A DNA stretch of 64,000 bases, from positions 62,001-126,000 of the forward strand of contig NZ_JAFFPT010000013.1 of the NCBI RefSeq assembly GCF_016918785.1, in the 5' to 3' direction. The notes beneath the pieces are model-generated. The model was not told the DNA's origin. It saw nothing but the letters and a program-made list of their open reading frames with translations, and searched no databases. The DNA is from Leptospira ainazelensis. Its GTDB lineage: Bacteria > Spirochaetota > Leptospiria > Leptospirales > Leptospiraceae. The position numbers and the translations under genes are program-made. This document shows, piece after piece, positions 1-11,809 of the stretch (its first letter is position 1; every line of letters begins with the position of its first letter).

Positions 1-1014
1 GCTGTTCACGCCCGGAGTCGGAGCACCGTATCTCGTCTTTACGTAACTTCCGCCTTCGAAATCTCGATCGATCAACGAACCGGAAGGAATCACTCGAATC
101 GTTGATTCGAAATTGGATTTAGTCGCCCATTCTTTCAGAAATGTCTCCGATGATTCTTCTCCGATCGCGATGATCCTGGAAACGAACGTCTTCTTGATCT
201 TTTCTTGGAACTCAGTGTTTTTGAATTCTTCTAAATAAAAAATGCCGAATCTTGCAAATGGAAATTGATAGCTGATTAATGGAATGTCGTTCTCTTTCGG
301 AGAGGAAAGATTGCTTTCCGTAAACTTGGAAAGATCTTTTCTCCATACTTCCGAAGGATTGTGGAATAGAAATTCTTTGGCGAGTTTTCCGTTCGGTTCA
401 AAGAGAAACACAAATTCTTTCCATTCCCCTTCCGAATTCGAAATCAAATTTCCGTTTTCCAGATTTGCACCGGGCAAAAGGATCGAACCCGGCATAAGAT
501 AAACTCCATAGGTTCTGGAAAGATTAGAAAAGATTCTTTGATAGGTGGATGAAATTTTTGAATACGGATCGGTCCTTTGTCCCGTAATCAACCCGATCCA
601 ATTTTTAAAACGAATTTCCAGGCTCAAAAGGAAAAATGCTCTTTCTAAATTTGGGCTGGAGAAAACTTCCTGACGCGCATTTAGAAAATATAAAAAACTT
701 CCGGAATGGGAAGGAAGGACGACTAACGTATTTTTTTTGATGAATCCTTTTTGTTTCGCCTGTTTGAGCGGATTATCCAGGGTTTTCAAAAATCTTTCTT
801 CCGAAGAAAAGTCTTCGAGTCGCCATTCGGGCTGGATTACAAGAATATTTCCCGCGTTTCTGTCGTATCCGGCGGTAAGAATCTGATATTCTTTTTGTTT
901 GAGTGCCGCGTATTGTTCCGAAGAAATTTCTTTTCCGGAAAAAATAGATGCGATTCCCAAAAAAATAGGAATCAAGATAAACGATACGATTGTGTTTTTC
1001 CAAAATGGAGTCAT
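1..1014 (-). CDS. Nitrilase (CN-hydrolase) fold-like membrane-anchored protein, open at the window edge
   Basis: The reading frame opens at ATG 1014-1012 and stays open for 338 codons to base 1, so the C-terminus lies outside the window. Residues about 8-26 form one hydrophobic segment ([11 protein letters not shown]), a membrane anchor or uncleaved signal. What follows resembles the carbon-nitrogen hydrolase fold: a first strand ILVIQPEW near residue 57, [11 protein letters not shown] near 95, [14 protein letters not shown] further on, then a [10 protein letters not shown] segment. In true nitrilases the second motif carries a catalytic Glu (PE), but here it reads PS, and the strand that should hold the nucleophilic Cys reads FGIFYLEE with no Cys. 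It may therefore be a non-catalytic relative. The gene follows the NUDIX gene by 11 bases and is probably co-transcribed with it. The family assignment is by motif order only. Confidence 0.5.
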   Translation of the reverse strand, partial: MTPFWKNTIVSFILIPIFLGIASIFSGKEISSEQYAALKQKEYQILTAGYDRNAGNILVIQPEWRLEDFSSEERFLKTLDNPLKQAKQKGFIKKNTLVVLPSHSGSFLYFLNARQEVFSSPNLERAFFLLSLEIRFKNWIGLITGQRTDPYSKISSTYQRIFSNLSRTYGVYLMPGSILLPGANLENGNLISNSEGEWKEFVFLFEPNGKLAKEFLFHNPSEVWRKDLSKFTESNLSSPKENDIPLISYQFPFARFGIFYLEEFKNTEFQEKIKKTFVSRIIAIGEESSETFLKEWATKSNFESTIRVIPSGSLIDRDFEGGSYVKTRYGAPTPGVNS

Positions 1015-1025
1015 ATTCTTTTTCT

Positions 1026-1517
1026 CTAATGAACTAAAGATGAGTATTCCTTGAGATAGAGATTGACCGCGTCGAGCATGTATTCCGAGAACAACGGACT
1101 CGGATTGTAAGAATGGACGTTTTCCCAAGCGATGTAGTCGTGTTCTTCGGAAAGTCGAATTTCCCCGCCTAAAAAATTCGCGTGATAGGCGACGATGATA
1201 CAAGGAAAGTTGCCCTCGTTGACGCGGTGTTTGTGAATAAAAAGAGGTTTTGCTGAAACTTCGATTTGAACGTTCGAACCTAATTCTTCTTCGATTTCGC
1301 GTTCCATACTGAGTTTCCAATCTTGGTAAAACTCGTCCTCGTTCATTCTTCCGCCCGGCAGGTCTCCAAGGCCCGATTTTCGATCTCTGAGAATCAGTAA
1401 TTCGTCTCCCTTTCTTAGAAATAGTTTTTGAGTGATTTGAAAGAAGCCGTGTTTGCTCAAGGATGATTCATTCTCCGAGTTTCCATACAGGGGCTGATAA
1501 TTTTTCTTTGCTGACAA
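1026..1517 (-). CDS. NUDIX hydrolase
   Basis: This is a 163-residue protein of the NUDIX family, which hydrolyses nucleoside diphosphates linked to another moiety. The Nudix box is visible around residues 55-80: [10 protein letters not shown] followed by [10 protein letters not shown], so the REUXEEXG core is intact. The spacing between the first Glu and the REIEEE helix is about two residues longer than the canonical pattern. The start is TTG at 1517-1515, placed directly after an in-frame TGA, and no internal ATG precedes the Nudix box, so TTG is the only sensible start. An AGGAG sequence lies about 16 bases upstream, which is rather far. The substrate cannot be predicted. It is followed by the nitrilase-like gene on the same strand. 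Confidence 0.85.
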   Translation of the reverse strand: MSAKKNYQPLYGNSENESSLSKHGFFQITQKLFLRKGDELLILRDRKSGLGDLPGGRMNEDEFYQDWKLSMEREIEEELGSNVQIEVSAKPLFIHKHRVNEGNFPCIIVAYHANFLGGEIRLSEEHDYIAWENVHSYNPSPLFSEYMLDAVNLYLKEYSSLVH

Positions 1518-1568
1518 TCATTTTTATCTTCGTCTCCTATTTTGCGTGCTGATCCGCAAAAGGAGTCA

Positions 1569-1604
1569 AAACAAGATTCTTAGATAATTATAAGAATCTT
1601 GTTT
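1569..1604 (-). terminator. Perfect 14-bp inverted repeat downstream of the rhomboid gene
   Basis: Bases 1569-1582 and 1591-1604 are perfect reverse complements (arms of AAACAAGATTCTTA) with an 8-base loop. On the minus strand the hairpin lies 20 bases after the rhomboid stop codon and is followed by TTTTGACTCC, a weak T-run. It probably ends the tetR-rhomboid transcript before the NUDIX gene. Confidence 0.6.
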
Positions 1605-1624
1605 GTGATTTTCGGAGTTGGAAC

Positions 1625-2290
1625 TTAACGATTGGAATAGAAGAACGCCAAGATTAAAGTGAGGACGATAAATATTAAGTTTAGAATAAAACCGGAATGA
1701 AGTTGTTTTCGTTCCGTCGGTTTTAGAAAATACGCGGCAAAGATGACGGATATAAATCCCCCTAGATGAGCCCAACGAGCTACTCCGTCGTCGTTAAATA
1801 CATTGGTTATATCAGAGTAAACCATGATCCAAGCGACGAGAAATACGGGAAAGGGAATGTTCTTCTGATTAAAACGCAACGAGAAGGGGGAAAGAAGCGC
1901 TGCCACTGCGGCTATTCCGGAAATTGCGCCGGAGGCTCCGACTACGGGCGTCGAATCGTGTAATATAATTCCTCGAATGAAAGAATCCAAAAGGGAAGAA
2001 ATTAAAGCTGCCATAAAAAAGAAAAGAAGCCATCTTCCTTTTCCGGCCTTGTATTCCACTGCTCTTCCGAGAAAAAAGAGATAAAACATATTTCCAAAAA
2101 GATGAAAGATGTTTCCGTGATAGAACACGGCTCCGATCCACGAGATCGGCTGGATATGTCCCGGATGATTCAGGAAATACTGCCGTATCAAATGTTCCGG
2201 TAAAAAAATGTTCACCAGAAAAAAGGTCGCGGTCATTAAAAAAACAAAAAAGGTCGTTAAAGGAAATTCAAAAAGAAGAATCCGAATCAA
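1625..2290 (-). CDS. Rhomboid-family intramembrane serine protease
   Basis: This 221-residue integral membrane protein has about six hydrophobic segments. The rhomboid catalytic motif GASGAISG is at residues 118-125, giving Ser120 as nucleophile, and the partner His is in ARWAHLGGF at about residue 175. The [11 protein letters not shown] stretch at residues 58-68 matches the conserved His/Asn motif of the second transmembrane helix. Rhomboids cleave membrane proteins inside the bilayer; the substrate here is unknown. The start is TTG (2290-2288) in a TTGA overlap with the TGA stop of the upstream TetR gene. The first in-frame ATG falls inside the first helix, so TTG with translational coupling is the better reading. 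Confidence 0.92.
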   Translation of the reverse strand: MIRILLFEFPLTTFFVFLMTATFFLVNIFLPEHLIRQYFLNHPGHIQPISWIGAVFYHGNIFHLFGNMFYLFFLGRAVEYKAGKGRWLLFFFMAALISSLLDSFIRGIILHDSTPVVGASGAISGIAAVAALLSPFSLRFNQKNIPFPVFLVAWIMVYSDITNVFNDDGVARWAHLGGFISVIFAAYFLKPTERKQLHSGFILNLIFIVLTLILAFFYSNR

Positions 2291-3027
2291 AGTGTTTCCT
2301 TTCCTCCGGGAAAATATCGAGTGAGATAGGATTTCAGAATGATCTTCAATTCGATGATCATTCTACTGGAAAATTCCTTATCTTTTTGCTCGCGTATCCA
2401 ACGGTTCAAAATCGCATCCGTTACTTCCACGATAATTCTTGAGATGATATTATTTTCCGCAGGATCAACCTGAAACTGGGAAAGGATTCTAGAAACGTTC
2501 GCTGAGATTTTCAAATTGTTTTCCCGGTCAATTTCAATCAGCTCAGGATCCTGTTTCATGGAAGACCAAAGTGGAGCGAATCCCGGCTCGGTCAGATAAA
2601 AATTGGCAAAAGAATCGATTACGAGATCGATCAGCTCTTCCCAATTTTGCCCTGAAAGATCGGATTGAAAGATTTCGGAAAGCATTAGATTGACTCTTTC
2701 CAAATGTCTTTGGCCAACCGCATTCAAAACTGCGTGTTTATTCGGAAAGTATTGATACAAGGAACCGATTGGAATTTCAGCTTCTTGGGCAATCATATTT
2801 GTTGTGATTGCTTCCGCGCCGTTGCGTTCTAGCAAAACAGCTACTACGTCCAAAATTTTCTGAACGCGATCGATGGATCGTCTCTGAGAAGGTTCTTTTC
2901 GTGGATCCAAAAGAGACGGGTTTTTCGCTGATTCGCTATTTATAACTTTCTTATTCTTTATTGTTTTCTTTGAAATCAAAGCAAATCTCCACCGCAGAAA
3001 CGGCCAGGTTCCATTTACAGATTTCAT
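2287..3027 (-). CDS. TetR/AcrR-family transcriptional regulator
   Basis: This is a 246-residue DNA-binding regulator. The N-terminal helix-turn-helix lies at about residues 55-98, with [20 protein letters not shown] as the recognition region followed by NKHAVL, the classic TetR pattern. The remaining 140 residues are the helical ligand-binding domain, which is too variable to suggest a ligand. A 45-residue basic N-terminal extension precedes the HTH; ATG 3027 is the only ATG upstream of the domain. The gene overlaps the rhomboid gene by four bases, so the two are one operon and the rhomboid may be a target. The AT-rich 3028-3491 spacer in front of it would hold its operator. Confidence 0.88.
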   Translation of the reverse strand: MKSVNGTWPFLRWRFALISKKTIKNKKVINSESAKNPSLLDPRKEPSQRRSIDRVQKILDVVAVLLERNGAEAITTNMIAQEAEIPIGSLYQYFPNKHAVLNAVGQRHLERVNLMLSEIFQSDLSGQNWEELIDLVIDSFANFYLTEPGFAPLWSSMKQDPELIEIDRENNLKISANVSRILSQFQVDPAENNIISRIIVEVTDAILNRWIREQKDKEFSSRMIIELKIILKSYLTRYFPGGKETL

Positions 3028-3491
3028 GGGAGAAATTCAAGAAAAGTATTGAGCGAAAAATGAATTGTTCTCAATTTCCGGTCGGAAAGTTCCTTTCCAT
3101 TCATTTAAGAATTGAATGAAAAAAGTAGAATTCTCAAATGCAAAGATCCAATGGAGCTCAAAAGGATTCAAAATTGAATGATTCGAATTATAGTGTAACA
3201 TCTGCATTCTTGAATTAGAGAATTGGGATTCCACTTTACCTGAAATTTGTTACACAGACTGGAAAAGAAATTATAGTTCGGAAAGGTTGGTGTGATAAAT
3301 TATAAAATTCTAATTGATTCTTCCTAAAAATTGAATGAACCAAGTGATCTAAAAATTTTCAAAAAAAATTCACCTTTTTTAAAATAAGATAAAAAAATTC
3401 GCCATCGACAAGGCCCTTCTTTCGATTTCCGGAACCGTATTGTGGAGAAGGAAAAAATGAGCTTGAACTCGAAAGAAAGGAAGGTGCAAAT
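3028..3491. other. AT-rich intergenic region between divergent genes
   Basis: This stretch of 464 bases separates the minus-strand tetR gene from the plus-strand coiled-coil gene. It is clearly more AT-rich than the surrounding genes. The 10-base word AATTGAATGA occurs three times on the plus strand, at 3110-3119, 3172-3181 and 3329-3338. An AAGGAAGGTG ribosome-binding site sits at its right edge (3476-3485), seven bases before the next ATG. I see no convincing gene in it. Confidence 0.6.
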
Positions 3492-4295
3492 ATGGGAATG
3501 GATTTAATCCATAGAATTCCACGCAAGTTAGAAGAACTTTTGGGTCCGGAAGGAACGGATCAATTTGTGGTTTTTCTAAACGATGCTTTAACGGCTTCGA
3601 AAACATCCACTCTCGAATCGTCAGCAAATCTATTTGAAACGAGCTTTCTCACCGAGAGCAGAAACATATTCTTAAGTTTAGAAGCATTGAAAACAAGTGT
3701 TTCCACCGAGCTTGAAAAATTACGTTATGAAATCAAAATCGAAGCTACGGATATTCGAGGTGAAATTTCAAATTTTCGCGCTGAAGTAAAGATCGAAGTA
3801 GCAGAATTAAGAACGGAAATGGCCGAGCTTAAATCTGAATTTAAAACGGATAACGCCAATCATAGTAAAGAAATTTCAGAACTTAGAGAAGAATTAAGAA
3901 TCGAAATCGTAGAACTTCGAGCCGATTTAAAATCTGAAATCATCGAATTGCGAACGGAGTTAAAGACCGAAATTGCGGAAGTAAAAGCCGAACTGAAAGA
4001 GGAAATTACGGAACTTAGGACGGAGTTAAAGACCGAAATTGCGGATGTAAAAGCCGAACTGAAAGAGGAAATTACGGAACTTAGGACGGAGTTGAGATCT
4101 GAAATTGCAAATGTAAAATCTGAAATTGCCGACTTTCGAACTGAGGTGAAAACAGAAATCTCGGATGTTCGAATCGAATTACAAAAGTCAATCGGTGATA
4201 TTCATAAATCGATCGTTCTACAGACTCGTTGGATCCTTGGAGGCATGTTGGGAGTTGCTACACTTTCAGCGGCTTTAGGAAAAATTCTTAATTAA
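3492..4295 (+). CDS. Hendecad-repeat coiled-coil protein with a C-terminal membrane anchor
   Basis: This is a 267-residue protein whose centre (about residues 75-235) is one long, highly charged coiled coil. The repeat length is 11, not 7: units such as [33 protein letters not shown] and [11 protein letters not shown] follow each other, which predicts a right-handed or straight coil. The C-terminus ([21 protein letters not shown]) is a single hydrophobic helix, so the protein is probably tail-anchored. The plan of 11-residue repeats plus a terminal membrane helix resembles Borrelia Bdr proteins and DUF1640/CCDC90-like proteins, but homology is not shown. A strong AAGGAAGGTG ribosome-binding site precedes the ATG. 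A 66-bp tandem duplication lies within it. The function is unknown. Confidence 0.8.
   Translation: MGMDLIHRIPRKLEELLGPEGTDQFVVFLNDALTASKTSTLESSANLFETSFLTESRNIFLSLEALKTSVSTELEKLRYEIKIEATDIRGEISNFRAEVKIEVAELRTEMAELKSEFKTDNANHSKEISELREELRIEIVELRADLKSEIIELRTELKTEIAEVKAELKEEITELRTELKTEIADVKAELKEEITELRTELRSEIANVKSEIADFRTEVKTEISDVRIELQKSIGDIHKSIVLQTRWILGGMLGVATLSAALGKILN
3954..4085 (+). repeat. 66-bp in-frame tandem duplication inside the coiled-coil gene
   Basis: Bases 3954-4019 and 4020-4085 are two nearly identical copies; the difference I see is one base, giving Glu in one copy and Asp in the other. Each unit encodes 22 residues, exactly two hendecads, so the coiled-coil register is preserved. 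A third, diverged copy begins at 4086. Confidence 0.85.
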
Positions 4296-4565
<270 letters not shown>

Positions 4566-4639
4566 TGGAATGCAGTTAGAAACTGCTCTTACAATCTCGA
4601 GAGGTTTGGCTTTTCCGTCATCCATTATTTTGGAATTCA

Positions 4640-4669
4640 TTGACACGGAGGTCGTTCGGATTCTATGAT
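4640..4669 (+). promoter_or_regulatory. Near-consensus sigma70-type promoter of hisB
   Basis: TTGACA at 4640-4645 and TATGAT at 4664-4669 are separated by 18 bases, so the -35 is perfect and the -10 has five of six consensus bases. The expected start point near 4676 is only about three bases before the hisB ATG at 4679, which would give an almost leaderless mRNA. The same TTG could be misread as a start codon for a 13-residue longer HisB. Confidence 0.7.
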
Positions 4670-4678
4670 CCAGGTAGA

Positions 4679-5256
4679 ATGAAAGCTGAACGCAAAACCT
4701 CCGAAACCGAAATCAAACTGGAGATGAATCTCCGCGGAACCGGTAAGTATCGTTTTGATACTGAAATTCCTTTTTTTGAGCACATGCTTTCTCATATTTC
4801 CAAACACGGTTTGATCGATTTGGATCTCTGGCTGAGAGGAGATATTGAAATCGATTGTCATCACTCTGTGGAAGATACCGCAATTCTTCTGGGAAACACC
4901 ATTCATAAACAACTCGGTGATAAGGCCGGAATTTTTCGATACGGACATTTTACTCTTACGATGGACGAGGTTCTCACCACGGTTGCCGTGGATCTCGGTG
5001 GTCGTTACTTTTTTAAATACACGGGCCCGGAACTTACCGGAAAATTCGGAATTTATGACGCCGAGTTGTCCCTAGAATTCTTACAAAAACTCGCTCTCAA
5101 TGCGAAGATGAATCTTCACGTCGTCGTTCACTACGGCGACAACAGACATCATATTCACGAGTCTATCTTTAAGGCCTTGGGCAAGGCTTTGAGAATGGCG
5201 ATTGCTCAAGATTCTGCGGCAGCGGGAGCGATTCCCTCGACAAAGGGAGTTCTTGA

Positions 5257-5260
<4 letters not shown>
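4679..5260 (+). CDS. hisB: Imidazoleglycerol-phosphate dehydratase
   Basis: HisB dehydrates imidazole glycerol phosphate to imidazole acetol phosphate in histidine biosynthesis. The protein has 193 residues from ATG 4679, the size of monofunctional HisB, without the phosphatase domain found in enteric fusions. Family motifs are all present: [14 protein letters not shown] near the N-terminus, [11 protein letters not shown] in the middle and [20 protein letters not shown] towards the end; their His and Glu residues bind the two Mn ions. Upstream TTG 4640 would add 13 residues, but these coincide with the -35/-10 elements and do not look like HisB, so ATG 4679 is preferred. It overlaps hisH by three bases (GTGA) and leads the hisB-hisH-hisA operon. 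Confidence 0.96.
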
Positions 5261-5885
<625 letters not shown>

Positions 5886-5889
<4 letters not shown>

Positions 5890-6611
5890 TCATCATCCCC
5901 GCAATCGATTTATTAGATAATTGTGCAGTCCGTTTGTTCAAAGGAAACTACGAAGAAAAAAAAATCTATTCTTCAGAACCTTGGAAGCTCGCCGAAGGTT
6001 TTAGTAAGAATGGAGCTTCCTTGCTTCACTTGGTCGATCTCAACGGCGCGAGAAATCAGGTCGGCGTAAACGAACATTCTATCCTAAAAATCCGGGAAAC
6101 GACTTCGCTAAAGGTTCAGTTAGGCGGAGGAATCCGAGATAAGGAAAAATTAGAATACTATCATAAAATCGGAATCGACCGCTTCATCATCGGGACCGCA
6201 GCCGTGACCGATCCGGATCTTCTAAAATTCGCTCTTGAAACCTATGGAAAGGATCGAGTCGTTGTCGCGGTGGATGCAAGAGACGGAATCGTTAAAATTT
6301 CGGGTTGGGAAAAAGATTCGGGCGTTCACTATCGGGATCTTTTGGAGAAGCTTGCAAAAGCAGGAATCGAACACGTGGTTTTTACGGACATCGCGCAGGA
6401 CGGAACTCTGGCTGGACCAAATCTGGAAGCATATCGAGAAATTCTCAATTCGTTTCCTTTTCAAGTCATCGCCTCGGGGGGAATTTCTTCGCTCAAGGAT
6501 CTTATGGATCTTTCTTCACTGGATACGAAAATTCCTCTCTACGGAGTGATCACGGGGAAAGCTTTATACGAAGGAAAATTAGATCTCGCGGAAGCGATTT
6601 CTTCACTCTAA
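5886..6611 (+). CDS. hisA: Phosphoribosylformimino-5-aminoimidazole carboxamide ribotide isomerase
   Basis: HisA is the TIM-barrel isomerase that converts ProFAR to PRFAR in histidine biosynthesis. The protein is 241 residues, full length for the family. It starts [19 protein letters not shown], with the catalytic Asp in AIDL; the phosphate-binding loop [11 protein letters not shown] and the second catalytic Asp region [14 protein letters not shown] are present, and [12 protein letters not shown] forms the C-terminal phosphate site. It overlaps hisH by four bases and ends the operon. The 93 bases after it show no strong terminator. Confidence 0.96.
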
Positions 6612-6704
6612 GAAGGAAACGGAAGAAATCATCTGGATTTTTCTTTTCACTAAAAATGGAACTATGCATAAAGGTAAATCGATCTTACAGGATCGGGGAA
6701 ATTC

Positions 6705-7925
<1,221 letters not shown>

Positions 7926-7941
7926 TCGATTTTCGGAAACG

Positions 7942-8466
7942 ATGGAGACGGAGAAACGATTTTGCAGGAATTGCGGAACCCATATTTTAGCGGATTCGCT
8001 TCAATGCGTTTTCTGCGGATCGTTTCAGTCGAGAGAGGGAATTCCGCTCTTACGTTTTCTTTCCGAAAGTAAATTTTTTAGAATTAAAATCCTATATCCC
8101 GGAATTCCGAGTTTCGGATTTTTTCTTCTGATATCGAGTTTCGTTTTTTGGAGAAATTTTATTCCCCTTTCCTTACCGATTTTATTTTTCTTTTGGTCGC
8201 TGGTTTTTTCCGTATCGGGCTGGATCGGAGAATTGATCCTGGATCTGAAATTCCGCGGAGACGTGAAGGATTTTCGAGAAGGTTTTATCGAATGGCAGAA
8301 ACATCTCTATGACCGCTCCCCGTATCTTTCTTATCTTGGAATGATTTTGTTTGTCGCAACTCCCTTGATTCAATGGCAAAATTCTCTTTGGTTCTCTTTG
8401 GCTTCCGCTAGTATTTGGACCGCTTTGGTCTCTTTTATTTTTCTAGTCATCGTCCCACTGATTTAG
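7942..8466 (+). CDS. Zinc-ribbon membrane protein of unknown function
   Basis: This 174-residue protein starts with a CXXC...CXXC zinc ribbon ([20 protein letters not shown], residues 7-26). The rest has three to four hydrophobic segments: a pair at about 50-95 around an [16 protein letters not shown] stretch, and two near the C-terminus ([12 protein letters not shown] and [19 protein letters not shown]). I do not recognise a named family. It lies 16 bases after the VKOR-DsbA gene and six bases before the SpoIIE phosphatase gene, so the three are probably one transcript. A cytoplasmic ribbon facing the phosphatase is conceivable, but that is inference. Confidence 0.7.
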   Translation: METEKRFCRNCGTHILADSLQCVFCGSFQSREGIPLLRFLSESKFFRIKILYPGIPSFGFFLLISSFVFWRNFIPLSLPILFFFWSLVFSVSGWIGELILDLKFRGDVKDFREGFIEWQKHLYDRSPYLSYLGMILFVATPLIQWQNSLWFSLASASIWTALVSFIFLVIVPLI

Positions 8467-8472
8467 AAATTT

Positions 8473-9885
8473 ATGAATTTTTTTCATCTCAAAAGAACCT
8501 TTAAACTTCCGGTAACTCTCAACTGGATTTTGGGAGGAGGGTTTGTTTCCGTCCTTTTTTCCATTTTAAAATTTTTTAATACGGAAGGATTGGAAAAAGT
8601 TTCTTACGGCGAATTGATTCTATTTTTGGTAGTAAACGCAGTCACGGCTATTCCCTTAAATTATCAGTTGGCAAACGGACGCTGGAATCTTCAAAAATGG
8701 ATGAAGATATCGTTTTACGTCTGGCATATCCCGATGCTACTTTTTAACGCCTGGCTCATGGTTCAAGTTCCGGATTTTATGGTCGTGATGCTCACGGCTT
8801 TGTACGCAAGTTATCTCGCGCCCTTCGGGATGATGGAAAGGCGGTATTTTATTCTTGGCGCGTTGATCTATTCGTTCTCTCTGTTTCTCTTTTATTTTAC
8901 GGGCATTGCGGGAACCTCGCCTATTCGTCTGAGCGATAGAACTCTCGTGATTTTCTTTTTTATCTTCGTCTTAACGATTCTTTTGTATTTTTACTGGATG
9001 AGTATCGCTTCCGGTTTTCTAAAATCGCAAAGTTCAAAGGTTCAAAAACTTCTTCGAACTTCTCGAAAAGACAAACGCAAACTTTCCGAGGAGAGAAAGA
9101 CCATCGAAGAATTGATGGCTCAGTTAAATAAGTCTTTTCAAATCATCAAAAAAGATCTGCTCACTGCCAAAAGAATCCAGAAGATAATGCTTCCTTCCGG
9201 TTTCGAACATTATTCCGATTTGGATATTCGCGCCGAGTATATTCCCAGAGACGAGGTCGGAGGAGATTTTTACGATATCACTCGCGTCAACGAAGGAGTC
9301 TATCGCCTCTTTTTGGCCGACGCAACCGGACACGGAGTTCAAGGCGCACTGATTACGATGGCGATCAAAGTCGGATACGAATTCTTAAAAAATTCAGGGA
9401 AACGACCGGGTGAAATATTAGAGATTTTGAATTCAGAGTTTATAGAAAAATTCAGATCTCTAAATCTCTATTATACTTGCATTCTTGTCGATCTTGATTT
9501 GAACAAAGGTGTCTTACGTTATTCTTCCGCCGGTCATCCAGATCAGATTTTGATGCAAAATTCGGAATTTATAACACTTTCAAATACGGGAAGAATGATA
9601 GGGCTTTCTCCCGCGTCCATCTACAAGGATAAAATTCTAAAGATTCATTCGGAAGATCAAGTTTTACTTTTTTCCGACGGTCTTTTCGAAGAACCGAATT
9701 TAAACAAAGAATTCTACGGTGAAAAAAGACTTCATAATTTATTAAAGAAGGAAAAAGAAAAAACATCACGGGAACTCGTAGATATTATTTTGGAAGACTT
9801 AGAAAAATTCACCGAAGGAACCGGTTTTCAGGACGATTTAACCGTAATTTGCTTACGAATTTCCAAGGATTCTTCGATCGGATAA
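8473..9885 (+). CDS. Membrane-bound SpoIIE/RsbU-type serine phosphatase
   Basis: This is a PP2C-type protein phosphatase of 470 residues. The first 180 residues form five or six transmembrane helices, followed by a helical linker with coiled-coil character (about 185-235). The phosphatase domain occupies about 240-468: the metal-binding motifs VGGDFYDI and LFLADATGHGVQGAL, then SSAGHPDQIL, LFSDGLFE and the closing FQDDLTVICLRI are all present. Enzymes of this type dephosphorylate anti-anti-sigma proteins of the RsbV/SpoIIAA kind in partner-switching systems; no such partner is in this window. The ATG lies six bases after the previous stop codon, suggesting translational coupling. Confidence 0.9.
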   Translation: MNFFHLKRTFKLPVTLNWILGGGFVSVLFSILKFFNTEGLEKVSYGELILFLVVNAVTAIPLNYQLANGRWNLQKWMKISFYVWHIPMLLFNAWLMVQVPDFMVVMLTALYASYLAPFGMMERRYFILGALIYSFSLFLFYFTGIAGTSPIRLSDRTLVIFFFIFVLTILLYFYWMSIASGFLKSQSSKVQKLLRTSRKDKRKLSEERKTIEELMAQLNKSFQIIKKDLLTAKRIQKIMLPSGFEHYSDLDIRAEYIPRDEVGGDFYDITRVNEGVYRLFLADATGHGVQGALITMAIKVGYEFLKNSGKRPGEILEILNSEFIEKFRSLNLYYTCILVDLDLNKGVLRYSSAGHPDQILMQNSEFITLSNTGRMIGLSPASIYKDKILKIHSEDQVLLFSDGLFEEPNLNKEFYGEKRLHNLLKKEKEKTSRELVDIILEDLEKFTEGTGFQDDLTVICLRISKDSSIG

Positions 9886-9984
9886 ACGTTTTCTTTTCCA
9901 AGGAAATAATAATTTTACCGAAATCCATTCGAGATACAAAAATAGAATTTTCATTCTTTCCCAGATCTTGTATTTTGTCACACT

Positions 9985-11796
9985 ATGTTCAGTATAACGG
10001 CGCGAAAGCGGATCCTTTTCGGTTTTTTGTTTTTAATATTTCTTTCTTTCACCTTTCTCTTACATACCGTCTTCTTTAAACCGATAACACTCGGTCTTTT
10101 TTACGAAAAAGTTTTTTGGGAAGCCGTTTTAGACGATCCCGAATATCTTACGTCACTCGGTGTTCTCAACAATCTTGGGATCGACGGTTATCAAAAAAGA
10201 CTAACCGATATATCGATTGAAAAACAAAAACAAGACCTGGAAAAAACAAAGAAAAATCTAGAAACTCTTCTTTCTTACGGAAAGGAGGGATTGGCGGATC
10301 AAGAACTGCTTTCTTTCGAAATTTTGGAATGGTCGCTTCGTCTTCGGATCGCGGGCGAAAGATTTTTGTTTCACGATTATCCAGCCAATCAGTTATTCGG
10401 AGTTCAAAGCCAAATTCCGACTTTTTTAGTCACACAACATCCGCTAAAGTCATCCAAAGACGTGGAGAATTATATCCTTCGATTGGGTGCGGTTCCTAAA
10501 AAAATCGATCAATTGATCGCAGGAATTTTACTTCGCGATCAGAATCGGATTCTTCCTCCTGATTTTATCTTAGATCGTTTGATCTCGGAGGTGTCGGGTT
10601 TTATTTCAGTTCCCGCGAGGGAGAATATTCTCTATGCAGCCTTTGAAAAAAAACTCAGAAAGATAGAATCCATTCCAAAAGAAAAACAAGACCTTTATCT
10701 CATTCAAGTTCAGAATTCTATCGTTACTCAGATTTTTCCCGCATATTCCAAATTGCTGAACTTATTTAACGAGCAAAAAAAGCACTCCGATTCAAGAGCG
10801 GGAGTTTGGAAACTTCCGGACGGAGATCAATACTATTCTCACGAATTAAAAAAACATACTACGACCGACTTAACCCCGGAAGAGATTCACAATATCGGTC
10901 TTTCCGAAGTGTCGCGAATTCAGACCGAGATGAAAACGATTCTAAAAGGACTCGGTAAAAATCAACCGATTCCGGCGGCAATGGCCGCGCTTCGAAAAGA
11001 ATCCCAATTCTTATTTCCGGATACCGAAGAGGGAAAACTTCAAGCTTTAAAAGAATATAAGAATATTCTAAAGGACGGCGAGGAAAAAACCAAAGCCCTT
11101 TTTTTAAGAATGCCCGATGGAAAAGTCGAAGTGGAAAGAATTCCCGTTTTTAAAGAAAAAACGGCGCCGGGCGCTTACTATGACGAGCCTGCTTTGGACG
11201 GCTCCAGACCCGGAATTTTTTACGCTAATCTCAGAGATACGAAGGAGATTCCGAAATTTGGGATGAGAACCCTTACCTATCACGAAGCGATTCCCGGTCA
11301 TCATTTGCAGATCGCGATCATGCAGGAACTAAAAGGGCTTCCTCGTTTTAGAAATACGATTACGTTTACGGCTTATGTCGAAGGTTGGGCGCTGTATGCG
11401 GAAAGACTTGCGAAAGACTATCGTTTTTTTGAAGACCCATATTCCGATTTAGGAAGGATGCAGGCTGAACTTTTTCGAGCTGTTCGTTTAGTAGTGGATA
11501 CAGGGCTGCATCATAAACGTTGGACTCGGGAAGAGGCGATTTCCTATATGATGCAGAATACGGGAATGGCCGCTAAGGATGTTACCGCCGAAATCGAAAG
11601 ATATATCGTTTATCCCGGACAAGCCTGTTCTTACAAACTTGGAATGTTAAAAATTTTAGAACTTAGGGAATCGGTTCGAAAAAACAAAAAGGAAAAGTTC
11701 GATATCCGCGAATTTCATTCCGTTGTTTTGGATAGCGGTTCTTTGCCTCTTACGATTCTTGAGAGGTTGGTAAAAGAGAAATTGTTAAGCGAATAA
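9985..11796 (+). CDS. DUF885-family metallopeptidase-like protein
   Basis: This 603-residue protein belongs to the DUF885 family, which is related to gluzincin peptidases. An N-terminal hydrophobic segment ([20 protein letters not shown], residues 12-31) is a signal anchor, so the enzyme probably faces the periplasm. The signature [12 protein letters not shown] is at about residues 431-442, and the downstream [12 protein letters not shown] contributes the conserved Glu of the active site. The length matches full members of the family. The ATG at 9985 has no clear ribosome-binding site. It converges on thiD with 13 bases between the stop codons and stands apart from the phosphatase gene (99-base gap). 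Confidence 0.88.
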   Translation: MFSITARKRILFGFLFLIFLSFTFLLHTVFFKPITLGLFYEKVFWEAVLDDPEYLTSLGVLNNLGIDGYQKRLTDISIEKQKQDLEKTKKNLETLLSYGKEGLADQELLSFEILEWSLRLRIAGERFLFHDYPANQLFGVQSQIPTFLVTQHPLKSSKDVENYILRLGAVPKKIDQLIAGILLRDQNRILPPDFILDRLISEVSGFISVPARENILYAAFEKKLRKIESIPKEKQDLYLIQVQNSIVTQIFPAYSKLLNLFNEQKKHSDSRAGVWKLPDGDQYYSHELKKHTTTDLTPEEIHNIGLSEVSRIQTEMKTILKGLGKNQPIPAAMAALRKESQFLFPDTEEGKLQALKEYKNILKDGEEKTKALFLRMPDGKVEVERIPVFKEKTAPGAYYDEPALDGSRPGIFYANLRDTKEIPKFGMRTLTYHEAIPGHHLQIAIMQELKGLPRFRNTITFTAYVEGWALYAERLAKDYRFFEDPYSDLGRMQAELFRAVRLVVDTGLHHKRWTREEAISYMMQNTGMAAKDVTAEIERYIVYPGQACSYKLGMLKILELRESVRKNKKEKFDIREFHSVVLDSGSLPLTILERLVKEKLLSE

Positions 11797-11809
11797 AAAT
11801 AAACCGAAT

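Noticed and set aside
1566..1775. Minus-strand frame overlapping the rhomboid gene end
   Set aside because: It reads through the rhomboid gene in another frame and includes the hairpin; no coding signal of its own.
3037..3234. 65-residue frame on the minus strand upstream of tetR
   Set aside because: It lies in AT-rich spacer, has no ribosome-binding site and no recognisable protein features.
4640..4678. TTG 4640 as the hisB start
   Set aside because: The extra 13 residues do not match HisB, and the bases form a near-consensus promoter; ATG 4679 fits the family start.
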